From contig PMYD01000107.1 of NCBI GenBank assembly GCA_003171335.1, positions 1-38,504 on the forward strand: 38,504 bases of DNA, written 5' to 3'. The first letter of the stretch is position 1. Each line of letters opens with the position of its first letter. Below the pieces are notes generated by a model. The model was given only the letters and a program-made list of their open reading frames with translations, did not search any database and had not been told where the DNA came from. A program made the translations under genes and the position numbers. The stretch comes from Phycisphaerales bacterium (GTDB lineage Bacteria > Planctomycetota > Phycisphaerae > SM23-33 > FEN-1343). This document shows, piece after piece, positions 32,501 to 38,504 of this stretch.

Positions 32501-33483
32501 AAGTTGTAAAGCTGCGGCTTATCGCCCAAGTCCGGCCGCACGTAGTCGGCCGAGTCAGCGCCGGTCCAGTAATTCGGCCGGCCGTCGGTCAGGGAGGAGG
32601 GCGGGTCACGATGGAACGACAGCCGCGTGAACGCCTCGCCCGCGGGTTCGAGCTTGCCGGCGATGATGCTCCAATCCGGCCAGTAGGGCCCATCGACCAG
32701 GTTCTTCACCTCCCAGTATTTCCGCATCCGGCTCCAGCCCCAGCGGATGGAGTACACCCACACCTTGCGGAAGGGGTTATAGAACCCGCTGGACCGGTCC
32801 CCGTAATAGTTGCCGGATTGCGCCGCCGCATCGCTCCAGTGCACCCCATCGGGGGAGAAATGGATGAAGTAGCGGTAGATGTTCTCCTTGTGGCCGGGAC
32901 TGACATTCTGCAGCTCAAAGTTCACCCAGCGCTTGTTCGGGTCCGTCGCATTCTGATCCAGCCACACCGTAGCGTTGCCCGAGTCGGGCACGGGGTTTTC
33001 GAAGTGGATGCCATCGTGCGAGGTCGCCATGGTCGGGCCGGCGAAGAGCTTGATGAGCTGGTCCTTCGGGTCGTACCAGATGCCGCCGGAAAACGGCATG
33101 CGGCTATACACCGGGTTGGCCGGGTAATACTCCGCCTGGTGGAACGTCCTCATCAGCGTCGTGCTGTGAATCAGGAAGTCATCCACGAAAAGCTGCCGGC
33201 CCACATCGATGGGAATGACCTTGGGCGGCGCCGCCAGGTACGGCGGGGTCACCGGGTCGGCCGGCGGCGTGAGCAGGCGGGGGGGCCAGGGTTTTGGCAA
33301 GACGATGCCGTTATACAGCACTTCCCCGGCCTGACCGCTGCCGACGGCGGGCGCCGTGGCAGGGGCCGCCTTGGCGCTGGCGCAGCCGGCCAGGGAAAGC
33401 ACGTAGAGCGCCAGGAAAACCGTGACCTGCACGCATACCAGAACGCTCGTCCCCTGCAAGACCCGGACCTGACCCTGTCCCAT
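29551..33483 (-). CDS. Giant modular glycan-associated lipoprotein (beta-propeller-like domain plus duplicated CHB_HEX/Ig/CBM-like modules)
   Basis: The 1310-residue product has a lipoprotein signal (hydrophobic core then LAGC, about residue 33), so it is membrane-anchored. Residues about 90-530 look like a GH32/GH43-type five-bladed propeller: LFVDDFLIHSTTLMRTFHQA, repeated SxDGxHF/W blades and GYYSIWRGEPDYRM. Two copies of a three-part module follow. Each has a chitobiase-C-terminal-like domain (about 576-650 and 981-1058, IRYTxDGSxPxE). Next is an Ig-like domain (about 655-775 and 1060-1165, LPAG...CxY...IKARD). Last is a CBM-like sandwich (about 778-937 and 1178-1310, GxYxxWARxxxPxYxSDSFF). 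It probably binds and trims a surface or environmental polysaccharide; catalysis is not proven. ATG 33483 follows GGGAG. Confidence 0.8.
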   Translation of the reverse strand: MGQGQVRVLQGTSVLVCVQVTVFLALYVLSLAGCASAKAAPATAPAVGSGQAGEVLYNGIVLPKPWPPRLLTPPADPVTPPYLAAPPKVIPIDVGRQLFVDDFLIHSTTLMRTFHQAEYYPANPVYSRMPFSGGIWYDPKDQLIKLFAGPTMATSHDGIHFENPVPDSGNATVWLDQNATDPNKRWVNFELQNVSPGHKENIYRYFIHFSPDGVHWSDAAAQSGNYYGDRSSGFYNPFRKVWVYSIRWGWSRMRKYWEVKNLVDGPYWPDWSIIAGKLEPAGEAFTRLSFHRDPPSSLTDGRPNYWTGADSADYVRPDLGDKPQLYNFDAVAYESLMLGYYSIWRGEPDYRMKICDVCLGFSRDGFHFDRPDRRPFLPVDDRYGTWNWVNVQSVGGGCLVMGDTLYFYCSGRSSHGNVTGLATLRRDGFASMDAADKEGTLTTRPLTFAGKRLFVNVDCPQGELTAEVLDQKGHVIKGFTKAACMPVRVNRTLQEVTWKGVDDLSSLAGQPVQFRFHLTHGKLYAFWVSPDAAGASLGFVAAGGPGFTSERDTVGKAAYEVVNPPAAAGSAPAPLLWPVAGAFNGAVKVTLSLPLSAAADEAIIRYTRDGSDPDERAARYEAPLAINHTATIKARAFAKGAAPSAVAAEKYTINPPLPIEADNVPPVRTNGGPKTMLPAGSKVAVLHLVTHENAICKYATKPGVSYDEMDHTFLSTGGLVHATAVSEGLADGKVVTFYIKARDLGGHTNPDDYRLDVVINEAGSASAPIQIALGPKDATLVAPMMIEADANALGGEVVVCPVKPDANTTAALAAEGITDSPNHIAAARSGLPGTATWTFSVPRAGDYAIWARAIAPHYRSDSFFYSMDGGPEDTFLMEPIWEKWVWRTVGMYDGLHVDVRPARLFPLTQGEHTLVFRSKKPGCRLACLVVTNDPTLGPQGDKLVAGAAKTWPQRENPVGGAGPADPGSAPTGADGKLIAPVIYPAGGMMTAPMLVAFSWPIVSAPEQTQIRYTTDGSEPSEQSTLYSAPFQVSQTCTVKARAFRTGLAAPSAVAAADFMRKSKTTPPVISAGEPTSLLPAGTRQVKIEVTTSEWAMCRYGLQRGGPFERMTPMVSAGGISHSQTLGDLADGQVKTIYVKARDGSGNVTADDYVITVGVADAAAAEPAVIPLAVKEAKLTAPMAAAEEEEKSFVSSSQANKGEAVFTFTAPVTGQYVVWARIFGPDYHSDSFFVSLDGAGEDAFDAAENAWGQWHWIRVNGRDNREVAKLDPRLFILSKGEHTLTFRGREPGCKLEKIIITNDMKYAPPKE

Positions 33484-33667
33484 CGCGTGACTCCCTTTTG
33501 GCATTTTTTGGCATTTTTTGGCAATACAGCAGCCGGCCTGCAGTCGCTTGGCGAATGCTCATGATTGCCCGAGATTCTGACCGCCCCGCCCCCCGGCGTC
33601 AACAAGTTTCGCCCGGGGCCGGCGGCACTGTCGCAGGCCGGCACGACCGAACCTTGCCGGCGGGGGC

Positions 33668-33979
33668 AACTGCGGAAATTCCGCAGTTCAATTATCTGTT
33701 ACGGATTCTCGTAAGCCTTTGGTCGACAATAAGCTGCCAAGAGGCCGGGAACGGCGGGCTTTGGGGCCGCAGGGGGGAGCAACTGGTGAAATTCACCAGT
33801 TCCATTATCCGTTACGGGGAAAAACTACTTGTGCCGCAGATCCGGGGGCAACTGGTGAAATTCACCAGTTCGATTATCCGTAACGAACTTATAAACCTTT
33901 GCCTTGCAATAAGCTGCCGCGAGGTTATGAGAAACCGAGCCTCGCGGCCGCACGGGGCAACTGAGGAAATTCCTCAGTT
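33668..33979. repeat. Palindrome array 2 (21-nt covarying palindromes)
   Basis: Four perfect palindromes at 33668-33688, 33781-33801, 33850-33870 and 33959-33979 have the form AACTGNNGAA, a central A, then TTCNNCAGTT, with NN = CG, GT, GT and AG. Each is preceded by GGGGC or GGAGC. Three are followed by ATTATCYGTWACG-like sequence, the fourth by ATTCATCCGTTAGG. The 113- and 109-bp intervals after units one and three are themselves related (AAGCCTTTG / AAACCTTTG, CAATAAGCTGCC, GGCCGCA). The array is therefore a degenerate tandem repeat of larger units. The same palindrome family forms array 1 at 9530-9698. No gene lies within. Confidence 0.88.
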
Positions 33980-34398
33980 GATTCATCCGTTAGGAGGCAA
34001 GGGTACCGGGCGCCGGGATCGCGCAGCCCGTACATCCTTTATGCACTTGTCAATGTTGCCTTGGGGGCGATCCTCATCGACCGCCGCTGTCGCTGCACCA
34101 AGAAACGCCTAAGCGCAGCATTTAAAACTCGCATAAACAATCAGTTACTCGCATTTAACATGCGGAACCACGTTCTTAACGCCAGCCACGTCAGCTCGAA
34201 CCATCACACAAGCCATAAAGACACCGCTGCGTGTGGCTAGTTAGTGATATTCTATTTATTTTCGGCGTTACGTCAAGAGGAAAAATTCCTTCTTTATCAT
34301 TTCCGCTGCCGAGGACTTGCCCCAGCGTGCCAGGAGGGTTTTCAAGTGCCTCAAAACCCATGCGTTGCGGCGATTTTCGATCTTTGAGACCAAAGCCC
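33980..34398. other. Non-coding interval between palindrome array 2 and the tRNA promoter
   Basis: There is no credible reading frame or RNA motif here. Composition is lower in GC than the surroundings. Twice a CTCGCAT motif occurs (about 34128 and 34149), and a short AT-rich stretch lies near 34245-34262. I see nothing else that I can name. Confidence 0.5.
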
Positions 34399-34427
34399 TT
34401 GACTTATCCGGCCGAAAACAGGATAAG
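34399..34427 (+). promoter_or_regulatory. Promoter of tRNA-Asn
   Basis: TTGACT (34399-34404), a 17-base spacer and GATAAG (34422-34427), about 44 bases before the mature tRNA. CTTATCC and GGATAAG form an inverted repeat spanning the spacer, which may be incidental. Confidence 0.55.
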
Positions 34428-34470
34428 TGCTCTTTCCCCGCCGCTGGGCGGGGTGGAATTGACAAGTGAT

Positions 34471-34542
34471 TCCCCGATAGCTCAATGGTAGAGCGGCCGG
34501 CTGTTAACCGGCAGGTTCTAGGTTCGAGCCCTAGTCGGGGAG
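34471..34542 (+). tRNA. tRNA-Asn (anticodon GUU)
   Basis: The cloverleaf is complete: acceptor TCCCCGA / TCGGGGA, D-arm GCTCAATGGTAGAGC, and anticodon stem GCCGG / CCGGC around loop CTGTTAA (anticodon GTT). The T-arm is CTAGG-TTCGAGC-CCTAG and the discriminator is G. CCA is not encoded. The length is 72 bases. Confidence 0.97.
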
Positions 34543-34587
34543 GTTCGGCTTAGGTTGCGAACCGACGCGACCAGCCAGTTAGCACAG

Positions 34588-34620
34588 AACCCCGAGAGGT
34601 CCGATCCTCCGGGGTTCTTT
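34588..34620 (+). terminator. Rho-independent terminator after tRNA-Asn
   Basis: AACCCCG and CGGGGTT (34588-34594 and 34610-34616), extended by GAGG / CCTC after a bulge, followed by CTTTCGTTT. It ends the tRNA transcript. Confidence 0.75.
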
Positions 34621-34948
34621 CGTTTCCGCCAATAATCGCAAGGTGTTACGTCGCTCCAAACTCTCAACGCGAGCGCCGCGAGAGCGCTCGAAATCGCGGA
34701 CGCGACGCCTCCCGACTGGGCAGAGGCGGTTGCGAGGCGAGAACTCTCTGACTCTCTCTGACCGAACCCCCTTCCAGTTAACAACCCTGTTGCTTTCGTA
34801 CCCCGAAAGCAACCAATTCCGAAATGAACCCGGTAGATAGGAGGTGTGGGGATCGGCAGCGTGCCGGTCTCCCGCATCCAGTTGCCAGGCATCGCGCCGG
34901 TCGCCGAGCGAAGGTCGTTGCGGGCATCGCCTCTCACGGAGAGCGCCG
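34621..34948. other. Non-coding interval with a 10-bp hairpin, left edge of the recombinase cassette
   Basis: GTTGCTTTCG / CGAAAGCAAC (34789-34798 and 34804-34813) is a perfect 10-bp stem with a five-base loop. From 34636 to 34761 one plus-strand frame without a start codon reads like a helical protein fragment (ALEIADATPPDWAEAVARRE), possibly a decayed gene end. I see no attachment-site duplication. Confidence 0.45.
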
Positions 34949-35161
34949 ATGGCCTTCGTCAACGATCCGACCGATCCCGCCAACATGACCCCCGAAGAGC
35001 GTGTCGCCGAGGTTTCCGCCATCCTCGCCGAGGGCGTACTGCGTTTGCGGCGCAGAGCCGCTGTGTCGCACGATGTTCCCGCCGTCAAGATTCCTCTGGA
35101 ATCCGGTCAGAAAGGCCTTGAGGAGTCCGCCGAAACAAGGCTTCATGGACACCGTGGTTAA
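34949..35161 (+). CDS. Small acidic protein of the DUF2924/recombinase cassette
   Basis: The 70-residue product begins MAFVNDPTDPANMTPEERVA followed by EVSAILAEGVLRLRRR. ATG 34949 is six bases behind GGAGAG. The segment MTPEERxxEVxxILAxGxLRLR is a pattern I associate with small ORFs directly before DUF2924 genes in serine-recombinase cassettes, but this is from memory. The size and position would suit an excision-directionality factor or a regulator. No DNA-binding motif is evident. Confidence 0.65.
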   Translation: MAFVNDPTDPANMTPEERVAEVSAILAEGVLRLRRRAAVSHDVPAVKIPLESGQKGLEESAETRLHGHRG

Positions 35162-35195
35162 CGCCGCAAGAGATTCAGAGAACAGGAGTTACACG

Positions 35196-35687
35196 ATGAT
35201 CCAGAGCGTGAAAGCCGAGGTCGCGGCGCTGCGGCGGATGTCGCCTGCCGAACTCCGCGAGAAGTACCTGGCGGTCTTCGGTGAGGCGACTCGTTCGGGC
35301 AATAGGGACTTCCTCTGCAAGCGGCTCGCTTGGCGGTTGCAGTCCATGGCCGAGGGCAGCCTGTCCGACCGGGCACGCCAGAGGGCGGCGGAATTGGCCC
35401 GGGACGCCGACATCCGCATGACCATGCCCCACGCGCCAACGGTCACGGCGGGAGCAACCCAGCGCATCCAGGCGGTGCCGACCGCCAACGCCGCGCGGCT
35501 CCCAATCCCCGGAACGGTGCTGGCCCGTCCGTACCGTGGCCGATTGATCGAGGTCACGGTGTTGCCCAAGGGGTTTGAATGGGAAGGCCGGGTCTACCGG
35601 TCGCTCAGCGCTGTGGCCCAGGCGGTGACCGGGGCGCACTGGAACGGGCCCCTCTTCTTCGGCCTCAAGGATGGAGACAGGCAATGA
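35196..35687 (+). CDS. DUF2924 protein
   Basis: The 163-residue protein has an N-terminal helical part (VKAEVAALRRMSPAELREKY, FLCKRLAWRLQSMAEG). Its C-terminal domain is typical of DUF2924: YRGRLIEVTVLPKGFEWEGR then VYRSLSAVAQAVTGAHWNGP and FFGL. The family occurs almost always immediately before large serine recombinases in phage-like or mobile cassettes, and its molecular role is not established. ATG 35196 follows AGGAG. The stop overlaps the recombinase start as ATGA, so the two are translationally coupled. Confidence 0.9.
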   Translation: MIQSVKAEVAALRRMSPAELREKYLAVFGEATRSGNRDFLCKRLAWRLQSMAEGSLSDRARQRAAELARDADIRMTMPHAPTVTAGATQRIQAVPTANAARLPIPGTVLARPYRGRLIEVTVLPKGFEWEGRVYRSLSAVAQAVTGAHWNGPLFFGLKDGDRQ

Positions 35688-37252
35688 GCAAGGTGAACGG
35701 CAAAGCCACTGGCGAGAAGCGGACCATCCGCCGCTGCGCCATTTACACCCGCAAGTCCACCGAGGAAGGCCTCCAGCAGGAGTTTAACTCACTGGACGCC
35801 CAGCGGGAAAGCGGCGAGGCGTACATCGCCGCCCAGAAGCACGAGGGGTGGGTCTGCCTTCCCGACCGCTACGACGACGGCGGGTTCACCGGCGGCAACA
35901 TGGACCGGCCCGCCGTCCATCGCTTGATGAAGGACATCGAGGCAGGCAAAGTCGATTGCGTGGTGGTCTACAAGGTGGACCGCCTCAGCCGCTCGCTCAT
36001 GGACTTCGCCCGAATCATGGAGGCGTTCGAGAAGCACCAGACCTCATTCGTCTCGGTGACCCAGCAGTTCAACACCAGCACGTCGATGGGGCGTTTGATG
36101 CTCAACGTGCTGTTATCGTTCGCCCAGTTCGAGCGGGAGATCATCTCCGAGCGCACACGGGACAAGATCGCGGCGGCGCGCCGCAAGGGGAAATTCGCCG
36201 GCGGCAAGCCCGTCCTGGGTTACAACCTACTCAGCAGCCCCGCCGGCCCCAAGCTCGTGGTCAACGACGACGAGGCGGCACAGGTGCGTGCGATCTTCGA
36301 GTTGTACCTGAAGTACGAGGCGCTGATCCCGATGGTCGTGGAACTGGACCGGCGTGGATGGACGACCAAGGTCTGGCAGACGAAGGATGGTCGGCGCGTG
36401 GGCGGTCGCCCCTTCGATAAGAACATGCTGTACCACCTGCTGACCAACGTGGTCTACCTGGGCAAGGTGCGGTATCGGGACGAGGTTCACCCCGGCGAAC
36501 ACCCCGCCATCGTGGATGAGCAGATTTGGGGGCGCGTGCAGGCGGTGCTGCAACGGAACCGACGGACGGGTGGCGCCCTGGTGCGGAACAAGCACGGCGC
36601 ACTGCTCAAGGGCCTGCTCCGATGCGCTCCCTGCAAATGCTCGATGGGCCACGCCTACACGGCGCAGGGCACAAAGCGCTACCGCTACTACGTCTGCCTG
36701 CGTGCCCAGAAACGCGGCTGGCACAACTGCCCGACCAAGTCGGTGCCCGCTGGCGAGATCGAGCGGTTCGTCGTCGAACAGATCAAAGGCATTGGCAAAG
36801 ACCCCACCGTTCTGGCCGAGACGCTACGCCAGGCGCGGGGCCAAGGCCAACGCTCCCTGGCCGAGTTGGAGGCCGAAGAACGGGGCCTCGGGCGGGAACT
36901 TGCCCGCCACAACGCGGAACTTCGGAAACTGGCCTCCAGCGTGCAGAACGGTGAGCAGGCCAGCGAACTGGCCAACCTGCAGGACCGTATCCGAGCGGCC
37001 GAGCAACGAGCGACCGAGGTCCGGGAACAGATCGTGGCGCTCAGCCGCGAGATGTTGGACGAACGCGAGGTCGAGACAGCGCTTTCGGTCTTCGACCCGG
37101 TGTGGGACACGCTCAGCCCGCGCGAGCAGGCGCGAATAATCCACTTGCTGGTCGAGCGGGTGGATTACGACGGCAAGCTCGGAACGGTCTCGGTGACGTT
37201 CCGACCCAATGGCATCAAGACCCTGGCCCAGCAGCTTGAGGAGGTTGCGTAA
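35684..37252 (+). CDS. Large serine recombinase (site-specific integrase/invertase)
   Basis: The 522-residue enzyme has an N-terminal resolvase domain with nucleophile Ser25 (IYTRKSTEEGL), YKVDRLSRS, and the helix E segment SFAQFEREIISERTRDKI. The recombinase domain follows (about 185-290, PVLGYNLL...NMLYHLLTNVVYLGKVRY). A zinc ribbon is next (about 315-355, CAPCKCSMGH...RGWHNCP), then a coiled coil (about 385-455, LAELEAEERGLGRELARHNA). This is the complete large-serine-integrase architecture that recombines attP and attB through Ser-DNA intermediates. All catalytic residues appear intact. It lies in a coupled operon with DUF2924 and a downstream HTH protein. No att sites could be identified. 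Confidence 0.95.
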   Translation: MSKVNGKATGEKRTIRRCAIYTRKSTEEGLQQEFNSLDAQRESGEAYIAAQKHEGWVCLPDRYDDGGFTGGNMDRPAVHRLMKDIEAGKVDCVVVYKVDRLSRSLMDFARIMEAFEKHQTSFVSVTQQFNTSTSMGRLMLNVLLSFAQFEREIISERTRDKIAAARRKGKFAGGKPVLGYNLLSSPAGPKLVVNDDEAAQVRAIFELYLKYEALIPMVVELDRRGWTTKVWQTKDGRRVGGRPFDKNMLYHLLTNVVYLGKVRYRDEVHPGEHPAIVDEQIWGRVQAVLQRNRRTGGALVRNKHGALLKGLLRCAPCKCSMGHAYTAQGTKRYRYYVCLRAQKRGWHNCPTKSVPAGEIERFVVEQIKGIGKDPTVLAETLRQARGQGQRSLAELEAEERGLGRELARHNAELRKLASSVQNGEQASELANLQDRIRAAEQRATEVREQIVALSREMLDEREVETALSVFDPVWDTLSPREQARIIHLLVERVDYDGKLGTVSVTFRPNGIKTLAQQLEEVA

Positions 37253-37680
37253 TGACGGCGCTACAAACCAGTCTGACGTTCAAATGCAAGGTTCACTTCA
37301 CCCAGGCCCGGCGTGGGCGGAAACAGTTGGCCGTGGGCGAAGCCCCCGCGCCGGCCCCCGTGCCATTGGGGCGTGTGCCCCGGATCGCCCGGCTCATGGC
37401 GCTGGCCATTCGCTTCGAGGGGTTGCTGTCGAAGGGCGAGGTGCGCGACTACGCCGACCTGGCGCGGCTGGGCCACGTTACGCGGGCGCGGGTGACGCAG
37501 ATCATGAACTTCCTGAACCTCGCCCCCGACATCCAGGAGGAACTGCTGTTCCTGCCGCCGATTGAGGCGGGCCGCGACGCGATCAAGGAGTGGCAGATTC
37601 GCCCCATCGCCGCTGAACCCGAATGGCCGAAACAGCGTCGGGCATGGAGCGCCCTGCGAGCATCGGTGGTCGAGCGCTGA
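37252..37680 (+). CDS. Helix-turn-helix protein of the recombinase cassette
   Basis: The 142-residue protein has a basic N-terminus (about 10-25), then a helical region with an HTH at about residues 64-90, DYADLARLGHVTRARVTQIM, reminiscent of the ParB/KorB-type HTH. The start shares one base with the recombinase stop (TAATG), so it is translationally coupled. It may help the recombinase choose sites or regulate the cassette. The C-terminal half has no known motif. The DNA-binding prediction rests on the HTH pattern alone. Confidence 0.75.
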   Translation: MTALQTSLTFKCKVHFTQARRGRKQLAVGEAPAPAPVPLGRVPRIARLMALAIRFEGLLSKGEVRDYADLARLGHVTRARVTQIMNFLNLAPDIQEELLFLPPIEAGRDAIKEWQIRPIAAEPEWPKQRRAWSALRASVVER

Positions 37681-37876
37681 TTCCGCCTGCTGCCCCTCAA
37701 AACCCATTCGCATTTCAGAATCCATCCCCCTCCGTGACGTTGACTTGGCAATGGACCAGGCCGTCCACCTAGGCGCGGCCTATCCGATCTTGCGCGGTAG
37801 ACTCCCGTGTGATGGCGAAACGCCACTTTATTATGCCATACCGCTGCGATAGAATCTGCGTCCCCATGTGAAGGAC

Positions 37877-37926
37877 GGGCGAATCGCCCCGGGGGGGCCT
37901 GTCTTGGCTCACCTGGCCGACAGGCC
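37877..37926. promoter_or_regulatory. Two hairpins in the leader of the last gene
   Basis: GGGCGA-a-TCGCCC (37877-37889) and GGCCTGTC / GACAGGCC (37896-37903 and 37919-37926) lie 33-80 bases before ATG 37959. They could form a 5-prime leader structure or protein sites. The remainder of 37681-37958 shows nothing I can name beyond a possible -10 (TAGAAT near 37850). Confidence 0.4.
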
Positions 37927-37958
37927 TATCGGGACAACCGAAAGAGAGGTGTGGAGCA

Positions 37959-38495
37959 ATGGTTAGGCGTAAGACCATTTCGGCGGCCATAGGCCCACCG
38001 AATCCAACCAGCACGGTGGGGCCGCATTTCTTGGTTGTGCGATTCCCGCTGATCTACCTGGTGGACCATGACGGCCCAGAGGTGCCCGAAGGCAGGCTTG
38101 GCGAGTACGAGGAGCACGGCCACCCTTTCTACGAAACCGAAGACCTCCATGTGGCTGAAACGCTGGTAGAGCTGCTCGCACACGGCCCCGACGCCGGGCT
38201 GGAGCCTGGAGACGAGAGTCTGGGGCATTGGCCGGAAGAGGCCCACGGATGTCCTTTCAACCATGCGCCACTTTTTGAAGTGGTCGATCACCTGCCGCCC
38301 GCCAAGCGTCTGCTGTACCGGCGACGCATTGAGATGCTGCGAAGCAAGGCACCCGGCCAAGGCAAGAAACCGAAGGGCCGGATTTCGGTCTTCCCGTTGT
38401 TGCGGGAGTTTCACGACCATGCGGCAAAGTGGGAAGTGCGGATAAATGACGAGTTGAAGAGTGGCGAACGAGCCGAGGAAAAGGTATCTGTTTAG
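37959..38495 (+). CDS. Hypothetical protein, possible cassette cargo
   Basis: The 178-residue product begins MVRRKTISAAIGPPNPTSTV and continues GPHFLVVRFPLIYLVDHDGP. It is rich in His, Glu and Pro in the middle (EEHGHPFYETEDLHVAETLV) and basic near residues 118-142. There is no signal peptide, membrane span or recognised domain. ATG 37959 follows GGAG with a 4-base gap, and the frame closes at TAG 38495, so the gene is complete. It follows the recombinase operon after a 278-bp gap on the same strand and may be cargo of that element or a resident gene. I do not recognise it. Confidence 0.7.
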   Translation: MVRRKTISAAIGPPNPTSTVGPHFLVVRFPLIYLVDHDGPEVPEGRLGEYEEHGHPFYETEDLHVAETLVELLAHGPDAGLEPGDESLGHWPEEAHGCPFNHAPLFEVVDHLPPAKRLLYRRRIEMLRSKAPGQGKKPKGRISVFPLLREFHDHAAKWEVRINDELKSGERAEEKVSV

Positions 38496-38504
38496 CGGGT
38501 TACG

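Noticed and set aside
30418-33564. Two long plus-strand frames (about 500 codons each)
   Set aside because: Both lie antisense to the modular lipoprotein and show only Arg/His/Gly/Val-rich compositional text.
34471-34542. tRNA-Asn as the attachment site of the recombinase cassette
   Set aside because: No duplicate of the tRNA 3-prime end is visible downstream, and large serine recombinases do not usually use tRNA genes. Adjacency alone is not enough.
34518-35088. Minus-strand frames opposite the left edge of the recombinase cassette
   Set aside because: They overlap the tRNA 3-prime end, its terminator and the 70-residue ORF in antisense and show no recognisable domain.

Overview
The window is a GC-rich bacterial chromosome segment. 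It most likely comes from a planctomycete, and a Phycisphaerae-like lineage is my best guess. Four things point that way: a membrane protein with the CxxCGYxL...CxxC zinc ribbon common in that phylum, a DUF2924/large serine recombinase cassette, a very large glycan-related lipoprotein with chitobiase C-terminal-like modules, and a dense scatter of palindromic intergenic repeats. The assignment is inferred from gene style; there is no rRNA or other marker gene here.

Layout. 1-3320 (minus): kdp potassium-pump operon (32-residue microprotein, kdpF, kdpA, and kdpB cut by the window edge). 3559-9115 (minus): metal-uptake cluster with a Cys/His-rich exported protein, an outer-membrane barrel, an ABC-type substrate-binding protein, ATPase and permease, then a stand-alone four-helix-bundle sensor-like protein. 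9116-9810: non-coding, with a strong plus-strand promoter, an array of 21-nt palindromes and a REP-like doublet. 9811-12749 (plus): PIG-L deacetylase, GT4 glycosyltransferase, six-hairpin glycosidase. 12801-13146: MNT nucleotidyltransferase antitoxin followed by a stub of its HEPN toxin. 13254-15505: promoter, c-di-AMP (ydaO-type) riboswitch and a KimA-like potassium importer. 15854-18025: GH112 phosphorylase. 18089-19417: low-GC AlbA_2/Schlafen-like gene. 19527-22061 (minus): stand-alone Lrp/AsnC ligand-binding protein and ilvD. 22322-25411 (plus): transglutaminase-like protein and dinB. 25577-26950: zinc-ribbon membrane protein bracketed by perfect 29-bp inverted repeats. 26994-29429 (minus): frameshifted CapA-like gene, an ABM-fold protein and a TPR-like protein. 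29551-33483 (minus): 1310-residue modular lipoprotein. 33484-34470: second palindrome array. 34471-34542: tRNA-Asn. 34949-38495 (plus): mobile cassette (70-aa ORF, DUF2924, large serine recombinase, HTH protein) and an unknown gene.

How the parts fit. Potassium homeostasis appears twice: the ATP-driven Kdp pump, and a KimA-like importer under a c-di-AMP riboswitch. The importer keeps every residue I recall as potassium-coordinating in KimA. Glycan use appears several times (GH112, GT4/glycosidase/deacetylase, the CBM-like lipoprotein). Metal acquisition is a full envelope-spanning set.

The most unusual material is non-coding. Two arrays 24 kb apart hold 21-nt palindromes whose arms are constant except for one dinucleotide that covaries with its partner. 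Several REP-like families also occur, three of which share a GTGGCA head. One of these (133-144 bp, two copies) has nested stems and a GNRA-capped hairpin with a compensated base pair.
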